A stretch of DNA of 60,589 bases, taken from assembly GCA_024280435.1 (NCBI GenBank), contig JAJRQD010000214.1:1-60589 (forward strand). The letters run 5' to 3'. The position numbers were made by a program, and so were the translations under genes. This document shows positions 9,382 to 19,870 of this stretch, piece after piece (the stretch's first letter is position 1; every line of letters begins with the position of its first letter). The notes beneath the pieces are model-generated. The model saw only the letters and a list, made by a program, of their open reading frames with translations, made no database searches and was not told the DNA's origin. The stretch is from an archaeon (lineage in GTDB: Archaea; Asgardarchaeota; Heimdallarchaeia; Heimdallarchaeales; Kariarchaeaceae).

Positions 9382-10095
9382 TTACAGTATTTCATAGAAG
9401 CCTATTTCAGGCGCAAGAACTTGGCCGTCAACTCTTAATTCTTGCATTAATTTTTTAACAAGATCTTTATCCAATTTTGATCTTTCTGACAACAAAGCAA
9501 TTGAGTTTTCTTTATAATTATCACTAAATGCATTTAATAATCTTTCTGTCTCTGAAAGATCATTATTTACCACAATATCATCTGATACATTATTACTAGT
9601 ATTCTCAAGATCTTTTATTTCATCTTCGGCACTTATTATTCCATTTCGATCAAAATCAATACTTAACAACTGAGCACGTCGATTCATCTCCCATTCAATA
9701 TCATTTCTAATTATCAGATTATAAGGAATCACATAAAATTCATTCTCATATTTTTTTACTTTACCCAAAATATCAATTATATCTCCTTGTTTCACATCTT
9801 TCCCCAGATCTTTACTTTCAATAATTGAACCATCCTGATTTTTGAATTGATTTGGCCAAATCTTTACTCTTATTGTATCAGTTCCATCATCAATTGTCAA
9901 TGAAGTGAATTTTTTCGGTTCATCACGGTCAAATCTAGAGATCACTGTACCAAAAATACGAACTCGGTTAATTGTTTTCTCATCAATTCTGAAGTATAAT
10001 TTCTCATCAAATTCAAATATCTCACCCTTATTATGAATAGTAGATAATCTCATTAATTGACCTGGCTTTCGCTTCATAACTTTCATAATTAACAA
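9382..10095 (-). CDS. OB-fold protein, RPA32-like, with C-terminal winged-helix-like segment
   Basis: RVRIFGTVISRF..SLTIDDGTDTIRVKIW OB-fold; C-terminal LLSERSKLDKDLVKKLMQELRVDGQVLAPEIGFYEIL. Confidence 0.7.
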   Translation of the reverse strand: MLIMKVMKRKPGQLMRLSTIHNKGEIFEFDEKLYFRIDEKTINRVRIFGTVISRFDRDEPKKFTSLTIDDGTDTIRVKIWPNQFKNQDGSIIESKDLGKDVKQGDIIDILGKVKKYENEFYVIPYNLIIRNDIEWEMNRRAQLLSIDFDRNGIISAEDEIKDLENTSNNVSDDIVVNNDLSETERLLNAFSDNYKENSIALLSERSKLDKDLVKKLMQELRVDGQVLAPEIGFYEIL

Positions 10096-10150
10096 TTACT
10101 ATTTAATTTGATATATAATCTAATTAGATTAAGATAAATAATTTTATAAT

Positions 10151-12175
10151 TTATTGGATGATCTCTCTTAAGTCACTAAGTGCTTTATTTATTGATGATT
10201 CATATTTATCAGCATCAATCTTATAATCACGCATCATTTTTTGATAAAGAGCTTTATTTATTTCCTTCTTTGAATATGATTTCCTTGCATTTAAAATATT
10301 CGTTCGGCTATCAGCGATTTTTTGGTTTGCAATCATAATTCTTGATACTAATCTTTCATACTTAGAACCCACCTTAGAAAGATCTGTAATGGCTTTATCA
10401 AGAGGAGAATTATTATCACGAATTCTCTTATTAATTGCTTTCACCTGACCAGTATATTCTCTCTGAGATAATTTATTCTTTCTTCTTTTCTCAGTCAATT
10501 CTGCAATACGATTATTTGCATCAAACTGCTCAGTGAAATATTTAATAAATGCATCAATTTCATCCATTGGGATTTTATCCTTCTCCAATTTAATTGCCTT
10601 GCTTTCTCTGAGCTGAATATTTGAGAGTGCATAAACTGCCATTAACAATAAAATCAAGGTCATGATAAATGTTAAAATATACTGTACATGTCCTAAACCA
10701 TTATACTTGTACTTAATTGTAAATTGAGTATTATCCACATATGAGGCATTAATTATTGATATTTTCATCTCTACATGATTGAAGTAGCTTAATGTACTTC
10801 TTTTTGCATAGCTTGAGATATCAACAATTGATGTACTTGATGAAGATCTAAAATCATTGCTAAGAAGTTCTGCACCTGCTGGAAATTCATAAACTGTATT
10901 CAATTCATAAACAGTAGAATTAAATGAGGAAAATAGAGTTGCATTCAGATTATAGACACCATCATTTACAGATATAATATCAGTTGCATTAATCATATAC
11001 TCTACTGTGAATGTATACTCTTCATTTCCATATATAGGATTTCTAAAATTAACTTCTAGAAAATTATAATTTGTCTGTGGATCTGAAATTGGTGTTCCAT
11101 CATCTTTTAATGCACCAACATTCAAAGATCCTTGATCATCATACAGTTCCAACACTTTAGAGTATTTATACAGTTGCATCTTAAAACCTGAAATGCGGTG
11201 AATTAAATTTAGAGAAGTAGGGTTTTCCATTCGTGGAGCACCTAAATTCCTCATTGTTAATGTTTCAGTAACATAGACAAAACCCCAAGGATCAATTTTT
11301 AATCTTCTATCAGCTTTTGGAAATACAAATCCTGCAATTGATACCAACTCATTTAGAGCAGCTTCGGGATCTGGTTTTGTTGAATCAATTACTACCTTAG
11401 TATAGTCATAATCCAATAATAATCCTTCAATAGGATCAAATGCCTCTCTTGAATAATTATACCATTCAAGAGTAGTTGCATCTTTAAGAGTAGGATAAGA
11501 ACTACCTAGATTTGTTGTTTGATTCATCTCATTCAAATTGAAACTATTACTCTTAGCACCAATTCTCATAGCAATTATACTATTTTCCAATTCTAAATTT
11601 GGGAAAATAGGTCTCACCGGTGAAATAAAACTGCTACGCTGATAGTCTTCAATACCTTCAAATGCCATTAAATTAGATGCTTGAAGAAGTGCATATATCT
11701 GGACCAACTCGGTGTTGTTCGCAAGAGTTCCATTCTCATCAATTCGTATCGAGTAGGTAGTTGCCTCTTCTCCAACAAATTTGGTATACTCTTTCTTATT
11801 ACTCTCAGCAAGAACACCTGTATTTGTTGGTGCCTGTTTAGAAAAGAACTCAGCTGTTACAACGTATTTTTCAAAGCTAGTAGGAATTGTATAATTAAAA
11901 ACGCCAATAAATGTTTGATTATCTTTAATTTCAAGAGTTATTAGATCCTCTACTGCAACACGTGCAGTTGATGTAATTGAGATATTTCTCATCACATATG
12001 TGACTGATGCATTCAAAAATCGGCTTGCTGGATGACCGGCTACATCAGTAGTCAGATTAGAGCTTTCGCTCCTTGTTGCCTCATTTGCAGTTCCTGAAAC
12101 TCCAAAACTTGGAGTTAAAGAAACAAACATCATGAGTATAAATAATACAGATAATGATTTATAATTACGTTTCAA
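10151..12175 (-). CDS. Secreted/type I membrane protein, candidate ribophorin I (OST1)-like
   Basis: Signal peptide, large ectodomain with PWGFVYVTETLTMRNLGA, one TM (VQYILTFIMTLILLLMAVYAL), cytosolic coiled coil; same order as ribophorin I. Confidence 0.55.
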   Translation of the reverse strand: MKRNYKSLSVLFILMMFVSLTPSFGVSGTANEATRSESSNLTTDVAGHPASRFLNASVTYVMRNISITSTARVAVEDLITLEIKDNQTFIGVFNYTIPTSFEKYVVTAEFFSKQAPTNTGVLAESNKKEYTKFVGEEATTYSIRIDENGTLANNTELVQIYALLQASNLMAFEGIEDYQRSSFISPVRPIFPNLELENSIIAMRIGAKSNSFNLNEMNQTTNLGSSYPTLKDATTLEWYNYSREAFDPIEGLLLDYDYTKVVIDSTKPDPEAALNELVSIAGFVFPKADRRLKIDPWGFVYVTETLTMRNLGAPRMENPTSLNLIHRISGFKMQLYKYSKVLELYDDQGSLNVGALKDDGTPISDPQTNYNFLEVNFRNPIYGNEEYTFTVEYMINATDIISVNDGVYNLNATLFSSFNSTVYELNTVYEFPAGAELLSNDFRSSSSTSIVDISSYAKRSTLSYFNHVEMKISIINASYVDNTQFTIKYKYNGLGHVQYILTFIMTLILLLMAVYALSNIQLRESKAIKLEKDKIPMDEIDAFIKYFTEQFDANNRIAELTEKRRKNKLSQREYTGQVKAINKRIRDNNSPLDKAITDLSKVGSKYERLVSRIMIANQKIADSRTNILNARKSYSKKEINKALYQKMMRDYKIDADKYESSINKALSDLREIIQ

Positions 12176-12288
12176 GTACTAAACCCTCGAATTTTAATTA
12201 GCTGTTAGCTTCAAACTCAACTTAAGTCAGATATTTAAAGTCTTTTCGAGATGGTACAGCTAATTTTTACAAAATTGAGATAGGGTGA

Positions 12289-12885
12289 TTATAGTCGTCC
12301 TAATGCCTTGACATCAATAATAATATTTTCTTGACATTTCTCACATGTTAACTTATACTCACCTTCACCTTCATTACCAAGTAATTTACGACCACACTTA
12401 CAAACCCATGCTTTTATCCTACCAGGATTACCCATAATCAAGGCATGTTCCCAAACATGTCTATTAGCTGGAACTAGTGTACCTGCTGCTACAAAAGAAT
12501 ACTTATCCAGTATACTTCCGCATACAATTGTTGAATTTGCACCAATTGATACATTATCTTTAATTTCTGTTTTTGTAATCTCCCAATCATAACCTATACG
12601 CGGATACAGATCATTTGTAAATGCCACATGGGGACCAACAAATACATTATTCCCAATTGTCACCCCACTGTACACAGAAACAAGATTTTGAATTTTTACA
12701 TTATCCCCTATTATAACATCAGAATCAACATAACTACCTTTACCAATAACTGCATTCTTTCCAATAACTGCTTTGGAACGTATATGGGCAAAATGCCAGA
12801 TATATGTTCCCTCACCAATAATCGCTCCATCTTCTACAATTGCTGTTGGGTGTATATACACGTTTTTCATTTTATTCAAATTCAT
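12289..12885 (-). CDS. Left-handed beta-helix (hexapeptide) acyltransferase, WbpD/WlbB-like
   Basis: Tandem hexapeptide repeats (IGKNAVIGKGSYVDSDVIIGDNVKIQ..) and C-terminal CxC..CxxC. Confidence 0.85.
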   Translation of the reverse strand: MNLNKMKNVYIHPTAIVEDGAIIGEGTYIWHFAHIRSKAVIGKNAVIGKGSYVDSDVIIGDNVKIQNLVSVYSGVTIGNNVFVGPHVAFTNDLYPRIGYDWEITKTEIKDNVSIGANSTIVCGSILDKYSFVAAGTLVPANRHVWEHALIMGNPGRIKAWVCKCGRKLLGNEGEGEYKLTCEKCQENIIIDVKALGRL

Positions 12886-13116
12886 GAAAGGTAAGCAATA
12901 ACATAAACAATTCGATATCCTGCATTATTATTTAAAATATAATAACCCAATATTTTCACTTTTAATTCACTCTAGAATAGATTTATTAATTATAATAAAT
13001 ATTTTTTAAAATATGAAAATATATTTTAAGAATACATTATCAATGATGCAATCTTTATTTAGATCAAAATCAATAAATTGTAATAGTCCAAAGGAATATT
13101 TGTGTAATGAGGAATT

Positions 13117-14412
13117 ATGATGAGGAAAGTACATTTTGTTCACACATCTGATTGGCATATTGGTTTTGTTCAATATGGTAAAATAGAAAGATTCAATGAT
13201 TTTTACCTTGCAGCTATGAACACTGTAAACAAAATAATCGATATTCAGCCACAGTTTGTTCTTCATACTGGAGATATTTTTCATCATCAGAAACCATCAC
13301 CAGGTGCAATTAGACAGGCTGTTAAGGTATTGAAAAAGTTGAAGGATAATAATATTCCAGTGTACATGATTAGAGGTAATCATGATGCACGTAACACTAA
13401 GGAATTACAAAGAGGTGGGAATATAATATCATTGCTTGACGATTTAGGATTAATTCAATTTATTGATGACAAAGTTATTTCAATAGATGACAACATAAAA
13501 ATTATGGGAGTGGGTTATTATACGGGCAAATCATCCGTATATAGATTAGACGACATACTAGATGATTACGATCCGAGTGATGAGACTTTTGATATACTTG
13601 CATTACATGCATACATTGAGGGGCAGCTGGAAAGAAATGTACAAATATCTATTAAAGAAATATCAGATTACAAAGTAGACTATATTGGTGTTGGCCATTA
13701 TCACATACCATGGAAAAAGCCTAAGCTGAAAATATACTGTCCTGGAAGCTCTGAAGCCACCTCATCAAACGATTGGAATAGACTTGATCTGATTGATAAA
13801 ATATCAATTTATTCAAGTTTTTTTGAGATTAAATCAGAATACATATCCAGTTGGAGTAGTCCAGAAGTAATTACACATAATATTGCTGTTAGACCTAAAA
13901 TCAATATAGTAATCAGTAGTGATACTTTAGAAATTAATACTCTTGAGAGTGAGATATTAAATGCAATACAAGAGAAAAAATCAATTATAGAGAGAAATGG
14001 TTTAGATCCGGAAAACTCAATTGTAAAATTGAGTGTTTATTCTGAGATTGACGTAGATAATTTATCTCTCTTATCAGAAACAGAGATAAAGAATAAGAGT
14101 AATATTTTTCACATGATGAGTCAGATAAATGGTAAGGAAAAATACCAAGATATTGAGATTGATAGCTTCATTGAGCAAAATCTTGAAGAAATTATACTGT
14201 CAATGTTAAAAGATGAGGATGATCCTCAAAAATTCCTTGAGATAATAATGGATATAATCAATATGTTTGGAGAAAAGAAACATAGAGAACCAAGTGAAGA
14301 AACTATCAATCTGATCATCAATAAAATGAATGAACTGGCAAATGGGAATACACTAGCTGAGGATGAGATGCGCCAACTGGTGGAAAGTGAATTTAAAGGA
14401 GGACTAAAATGA
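13117..14412 (+). CDS. mre11: DNA double-strand break repair nuclease Mre11
   Basis: HTSDWHIG, TGDIFHH, RGNHDA, GVGHYH phosphoesterase motifs; ATGA overlap with rad50. Confidence 0.92.
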   Translation: MMRKVHFVHTSDWHIGFVQYGKIERFNDFYLAAMNTVNKIIDIQPQFVLHTGDIFHHQKPSPGAIRQAVKVLKKLKDNNIPVYMIRGNHDARNTKELQRGGNIISLLDDLGLIQFIDDKVISIDDNIKIMGVGYYTGKSSVYRLDDILDDYDPSDETFDILALHAYIEGQLERNVQISIKEISDYKVDYIGVGHYHIPWKKPKLKIYCPGSSEATSSNDWNRLDLIDKISIYSSFFEIKSEYISSWSSPEVITHNIAVRPKINIVISSDTLEINTLESEILNAIQEKKSIIERNGLDPENSIVKLSVYSEIDVDNLSLLSETEIKNKSNIFHMMSQINGKEKYQDIEIDSFIEQNLEEIILSMLKDEDDPQKFLEIIMDIINMFGEKKHREPSEETINLIINKMNELANGNTLAEDEMRQLVESEFKGGLK

Positions 14413-17207
14413 CTTATCTAAGATTTAATAAGATAATTCTGCATAATATCAGATGTTTTACAGATATGAAAATAGAATTTTCCAAGGGTACAAATGTGAT
14501 TACAGGTGAAAATGGTTCTGGTAAATCAACACTACTGCTATCAATTGGATTTACATTATTCGGTACCAAGTATCTAAATGCTACTGGAATTGATAAGAAT
14601 GATTTAATCAAATGGGGAGAAATTGAGGGATCAATAGATCTTGATTTTTCATGTGTGTCAGGAAATTATACAAGTATCTACAAATTATCCAAAAAAGGTG
14701 GATCATGGGTACTTAAAGAAAATAAAACAGGTAAATTAATTAGCAAGACAATAAGTGAAACAAGAAAAATGATCCAACAATTACTAGGTAATCTAGTTGA
14801 TGAGAATGTATTTAAAAATGCACTTAGTAGTGCACAGGGAGAACTGACCATATTACTTGATGCCAAACCAGCTGATAGAAAAATACAATTGAATAAAATA
14901 CTTGGACTAACTGAGTATGATAATTCATCCAAGTTTCTTAATAAAATTGTTAATAAATTAGAGAATAAGAGGAAAGAATACCAGAATGATATTAAAATTA
15001 GGGAAGAGAGCTATAGGGATCCGGATATTGTGAAAAAACAGTTATTGGATTTTGAGACTGAAGAAAAGAATATTAAATCAAATATAAACGAACTAAATAA
15101 AAAATTATCAACCTCTAATGATACTATGAAAAAATTAGTTTCTAGAAAAGATAAACTACTGGAGCTGAAATCTTATCTAAAAAATAAAAATGAAGAGTAT
15201 GAAAAGAATAAAAGCAAACAGAATGAAGTGAGTAAAAAATTAAATCAAGGTTTTAAAGAGTTAAAATTGAAATTCTCAAAAGAAGAGGAACTTGATAAAT
15301 ATAGATTTGAGATCAGGGAAAAATATAATAAGAATAGTTCTGAATTAAGGAAAATTGAAGAGATAATAACGAAATACAATAGCTATAAAAAGCAATATAA
15401 AGACTATTCTGATAGAAATGCCAATTACAAAGAAGAATTAAAGAAAGTCAATAAAAAATTAGTTGAATTATTAAATATTGATAGCTTAGAGAATTTAATT
15501 GAGATAAAAGAACACGATCAGATGGAATTGAAAAATATAGAAGATAAAAAACAACAGCTGTCAGGAAACAAAGAAGAATTGGAAAGAAAATCTAGTAAAC
15601 TAAAAAACATAAATTCTGAGTTAAAACAAATTTCAGATGATTTCACAAACACTGTAAAGCTAAAGTTCAATACCACAGCCAATATGTTAGAAAATATATT
15701 ATTAGATTATAATTCTAAGATTTCAATTGCAGAAAAAGAGGAAAACTTGTTACAAAAGACAATTAAGGAATTAGACATTAAACTTGGACAGTTAGACGCA
15801 AATAGACAATTATCATTGGAAACAATTGAACTATTAACTAAAATTGGTGAGACTGCAAACTGTCCTACCTGTTTCAGAGTATTTTCCTCAGATGATAAAA
15901 TAAGCTTGATACCAAAACATAAAGAAAAACTGAATGAGATAAATTCTCAGATAAATGAAAGCAATAGAAAATTGAGAACAATCAATGATAAAAAAGAAAA
16001 AATTATTTCTGAAGTAAAAAATATGAACAAGTCAATAAAAGAGATTGAAAAATTGATAAATAGAATACCAGAAATTAACAGAATAAGAAATACAATTTCA
16101 GATAATGAAAAAGAGTTGAATGATCTTGCACTATCAATTGAAAAAGTAAATCTAGAATTGACTAAAATTTCAAAAGTGAAAATTGAACAATTAAAATCAA
16201 AAATTGATAAAACTAATGGATTAATTAATAGTATCAATAATTTAACGAATAATAAAAATATCATTCAAGCTAAACTAGACAATAATAAAGAGAACCTATA
16301 CAAGCTGAGTAAAGAACAAGATAAGTTAGATATTGAGGTAAATATGAAAATAAGGGATGAATTATCTGTTGAAAAATCAGAGATTGAGAAAGAATTATCA
16401 ATCTTAGAAAAGAAAATTCTACCTAATTTTAAGCTAAACAGGACATTGACAATAAATGAGATTACTCTTGGAGATGAAATACTTGAGTGTAAATCTGAAA
16501 TTAGTGAATTGGAAAATACATACAATGAAAAAGAGTTAGTTGAGATTGAAGCCAATATAAATGATTATCGTACCAAACTTGGAGAAAATAAAAGCAGATT
16601 GAACACTCTTTCTACATCACTAATTCCAGAAACAAGAGAAAAGATAGAATTCTTGGAAAAACAGAGTATTAAACTTGAAAATACAAGAGAGAGCCTAAAC
16701 AGACTTGAAACTGCGCTACCAACCACACGAAAAGTAAATACAGTACTTTCATCATTACCCAGTACAATAATGAGTAGAATCACAGATGTAGTATCACATC
16801 AAATAACACAAACCATGAGAAGATTGCTACCAAACAGGGGATTTGACAAGGTTATATTTAAAGAGGATGGAGACATTCATTTAACATATAATGGTATGCT
16901 AGTTGATAGAAAATCAATCTCTGGTGGTGAAAAAACAGTGATTGGGGTAGCCTTGAGATTAGCTCTTGCAGAGTATGTAGCACCAATGAAATTTATGATA
17001 CTTGATGAACCAACCAATCATCTAGACACTGCAAGGATCAATGAATTCATAGAAATTGTGGATAGAGATGATTTATTCTCAGGTAAAAATGGTCAGTTGT
17101 TAATAGTTACACATAGAGAAGAATTCAATAGAAATGCAAATAAAACAATAAAAATTTCAGTTGATAGTGATTTGAAAAGAACAATATCAATTAATGATAT
17201 TGATTAA
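14409..17207 (+). CDS. rad50: DNA double-strand break repair ATPase Rad50
   Basis: Walker A GENGSGKST, coiled coil, CPTC zinc hook, SGGEKTV signature, Walker B FMILDEPTNHLD. Confidence 0.95.
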   Translation: MTYLRFNKIILHNIRCFTDMKIEFSKGTNVITGENGSGKSTLLLSIGFTLFGTKYLNATGIDKNDLIKWGEIEGSIDLDFSCVSGNYTSIYKLSKKGGSWVLKENKTGKLISKTISETRKMIQQLLGNLVDENVFKNALSSAQGELTILLDAKPADRKIQLNKILGLTEYDNSSKFLNKIVNKLENKRKEYQNDIKIREESYRDPDIVKKQLLDFETEEKNIKSNINELNKKLSTSNDTMKKLVSRKDKLLELKSYLKNKNEEYEKNKSKQNEVSKKLNQGFKELKLKFSKEEELDKYRFEIREKYNKNSSELRKIEEIITKYNSYKKQYKDYSDRNANYKEELKKVNKKLVELLNIDSLENLIEIKEHDQMELKNIEDKKQQLSGNKEELERKSSKLKNINSELKQISDDFTNTVKLKFNTTANMLENILLDYNSKISIAEKEENLLQKTIKELDIKLGQLDANRQLSLETIELLTKIGETANCPTCFRVFSSDDKISLIPKHKEKLNEINSQINESNRKLRTINDKKEKIISEVKNMNKSIKEIEKLINRIPEINRIRNTISDNEKELNDLALSIEKVNLELTKISKVKIEQLKSKIDKTNGLINSINNLTNNKNIIQAKLDNNKENLYKLSKEQDKLDIEVNMKIRDELSVEKSEIEKELSILEKKILPNFKLNRTLTINEITLGDEILECKSEISELENTYNEKELVEIEANINDYRTKLGENKSRLNTLSTSLIPETREKIEFLEKQSIKLENTRESLNRLETALPTTRKVNTVLSSLPSTIMSRITDVVSHQITQTMRRLLPNRGFDKVIFKEDGDIHLTYNGMLVDRKSISGGEKTVIGVALRLALAEYVAPMKFMILDEPTNHLDTARINEFIEIVDRDDLFSGKNGQLLIVTHREEFNRNANKTIKISVDSDLKRTISINDID

Positions 17208-17746
17208 TCCTCTTGGATTGCAAGATAATTATCAATCTCCTCTAACAAGTTCTCAAATAATTTTTCTACATTGAGCCCAGTTGCAGCAGATGTTTCAATA
17301 TAGTGTACAGTCATATTTGCCCAATTAGATAATACTGCTGCATATTGCTTACCCTGTGCAGGTTGAATATGATTTTCAGTGACATCTCTCAAATCTGTTT
17401 TGTTGGCCACCAAAATCATTGGTAATACTTTCCCAATCTTAGCAGAAATCTCATCAATCCATTGAGCAATGGCTTGAAATGTTTCAGGCCTAGTTACATC
17501 ATATACAAGGATAATTCCCTGTGCACCTTTATAATATCCGTCACGTACAGATTTATACATGGGTTGACCTGCTAGATCCCATATCTGTAGAGCAGATTTT
17601 CCGATTCTTTTTATAGTAAAATCAGCTCCAATTGTGACCATATAGTTAGCATTGAAACCACGTCCCATATAACGGTGACGTAGTGATGTCTTACCAACTC
17701 TAGGATCGCCAACTAGAACGCATTTGTATATCTGCTGTGAACTCAT
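17204..17746 (-). CDS. Rab/Ras-like small GTPase
   Basis: G1 GDPRVGKT, TIGADF, G3 DLAGQ, YKGAQGIILVYDVT, G4 NKTD, G5 ETSA; no C-terminal prenylation cysteines. Confidence 0.9.
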   Translation of the reverse strand: MSSQQIYKCVLVGDPRVGKTSLRHRYMGRGFNANYMVTIGADFTIKRIGKSALQIWDLAGQPMYKSVRDGYYKGAQGIILVYDVTRPETFQAIAQWIDEISAKIGKVLPMILVANKTDLRDVTENHIQPAQGKQYAAVLSNWANMTVHYIETSAATGLNVEKLFENLLEEIDNYLAIQED

Positions 17747-17885
17747 TACTAACAATCACTCAATTCATGCTAGACTAATTAAAACTAATTATTCTAATTA
17801 ATAAATAAGTAAAAAATCATTGATGAACATAAAATGTAATTACTTATTTATATATATGAATTTGGTTTAGGATAAATTATTATGA

Positions 17886-19010
17886 TTATTTTCTTCGAGA
17901 CAAAATTATGACTGCAATCCCTGTTATTGCAAATATCATATCAATTGGAGTTTCTGCATTATTGGATGCAGAAGGCGATGAAGGAGTAGCTGTTGTGGTT
18001 GTTGTTGTTGCGGCAGATGTTTCTGGTTCAACATAAACAGCTTTCTGAGCAAGTATTGTTGTTATATCAAACACCTGTACCCTATAATTTCCCTGATCAG
18101 CAACAAATAACCGATTATTGACTGAATCATATGCAATACCATCAGGTGAGAAGAAATTACCTTCAATAGAACCAGGAGTTTCACCACCAAAAGCATATAA
18201 AGCAGTATGATTTTCGGGACTGAACATAATAATTCTTGATGGAGTTTTTGCGGTTAAGCTATCTGGACCCTCATCAACAGCCCAAATGAAACCATCTGAA
18301 TCAATCGCCAATCCCTCATAATTCTCGTTGACATCATCTCTTCCGAAATCACCAACTAGAGTGCCATCGTAATTATAATAGGCGATTTTTCGATGACCTT
18401 CAAGGCTTACATATATGTAATCAGCTGAAAGTGCGATATTCTCAGGTGTTGAGTACAAACCAGTTGTAAAAGAGACAGCAGTGGTACCATTGGCATAGAT
18501 ACCATAAATTTGATGTTCAGGTTGATTACTGAAATAGATAATATCTGTATTCATATCAACTGCAAGACCCTGAGTATCAACAGGAGCATCAGAAGTGATT
18601 ATATTGACCAAGTTGATAGTATCCAATAAATCACCATTAGTTTTGTTGAACAAAAAGATATTGCCTGCTTTTTCAACAACCACTAAAGTACCATTTGATA
18701 GCTCACCTATGCCTTGAACTTCATTGCCAGATGAGGAGGTCAGACTTGTAAACCCTGCTGTAATTGCAAATTTAAAAGTACCATCAGAACTAAATACTTG
18801 TACCCTTAGATTTTCAGTATCTCCTGCATAAATGATACCATCACCATCAATATATACTGAATCGGGTTCATTAAATTCACCATCAGCAGATCCTTGTGTG
18901 CCACCAATCACCAATGAAGGAGAGACTAGATCAGTTCCCAATGCATGTATGGGAGACATTGAAATAATTAGAAGTACAAAAACACTTAATGCTAATAATT
19001 GTTTCTTCAT
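17886..19010 (-). CDS. Secreted NHL/beta-propeller repeat protein with C-terminal anchor
   Basis: Signal peptide, repeated DSVYIDGDGIIYAGDTENLRVQVFSSDG blades, Thr/Ser linker, C-terminal TM ending SRRK. Confidence 0.8.
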   Translation of the reverse strand: MKKQLLALSVFVLLIISMSPIHALGTDLVSPSLVIGGTQGSADGEFNEPDSVYIDGDGIIYAGDTENLRVQVFSSDGTFKFAITAGFTSLTSSSGNEVQGIGELSNGTLVVVEKAGNIFLFNKTNGDLLDTINLVNIITSDAPVDTQGLAVDMNTDIIYFSNQPEHQIYGIYANGTTAVSFTTGLYSTPENIALSADYIYVSLEGHRKIAYYNYDGTLVGDFGRDDVNENYEGLAIDSDGFIWAVDEGPDSLTAKTPSRIIMFSPENHTALYAFGGETPGSIEGNFFSPDGIAYDSVNNRLFVADQGNYRVQVFDITTILAQKAVYVEPETSAATTTTTTATPSSPSASNNAETPIDMIFAITGIAVIILSRRK

Positions 19011-19259
19011 ATTAGATTTATTAGAATAGGATAATAAAAATGTATTCCAAATGGAAACCTGAAATACTAAATTAATTTTTTTTTACTAAAATTTCAATCG
19101 AGAGTTGTTATTAATGCTATTTTATTATTCTATACCAAATTAGTCATTCTAGCGTAATTGTAATTTTATATACAAAATAATCTTCTCATTTGTAATATGA
19201 GTTATATATGTCTTATTTTCTTATAATACTGTAATAATTATATAAACAGAGGAAATTAT

Positions 19260-19733
19260 ATGGCAGAAATATCAGATCTATTCATACAATCAACTTCAGG
19301 GCTACCATACAAAGCGTCATGTTATGGCGGAGAGTATTGTAGAATGCATGGTGAACATTCACTTATTACAGGATTTTTTGCAGCTATTAACTCATTTAAA
19401 GGAGAATTTCAACAAGAGTCAATTGATTTGATTAAATTTGACCAATTGACACTTGTATTGGAACAACTTGGTGAATTTATGGTTATAGTTGCTGTGGATG
19501 ATTTCAAAAACCATGAAAGGGTAAGAAATCTGGCAAAAGAGATACTGAAAGAATTCTATGACAGATATGGAGAAGTTCTCACGGACAATAACTATGCAAA
19601 GCTGAGTGATTTCAATGAATTTGATACTTGGTTAGACAATAAAGTAGGTAAGGTAGTTGGAGATCTAACAAAATTGATAGATCAGAGAAAACAGGGATTA
19701 CTATCTAAAATTAAGAATAGATTTAAGCTGTAA
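19260..19733 (+). CDS. Longin-like domain protein (candidate eukaryotic signature protein)
   Basis: ISDLFIQSTSGLPYKASCYGGEYCRMHGEHSLITGFFAAINSFKGEF..; fits the longin/profilin-like fold seen in Asgard ESPs. Confidence 0.6.
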   Translation: MAEISDLFIQSTSGLPYKASCYGGEYCRMHGEHSLITGFFAAINSFKGEFQQESIDLIKFDQLTLVLEQLGEFMVIVAVDDFKNHERVRNLAKEILKEFYDRYGEVLTDNNYAKLSDFNEFDTWLDNKVGKVVGDLTKLIDQRKQGLLSKIKNRFKL

Positions 19734-19870
19734 CACGTAAGCTTCCTAAAGCTTTAATATTACACTATTGTATTTTAATTTGAATAAAATGATAGGTGAA
19801 TACCATATATACACTCTTGATCTTTAATATTAGATAAAATATAGAGTAAAAGATAATTCTCCATATCAAT

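Noticed and set aside
13006-13287. 93-aa minus-strand ORF over the start of mre11
   Set aside because: Antisense to a clear Mre11 reading frame; low-complexity composition; no motif
14414-16783. Several minus-strand ORFs opposite rad50
   Set aside because: Mirror ORFs of a Lys/Glu/Asn-rich coiled-coil gene (Ser/Phe/Leu-rich translations), expected by chance
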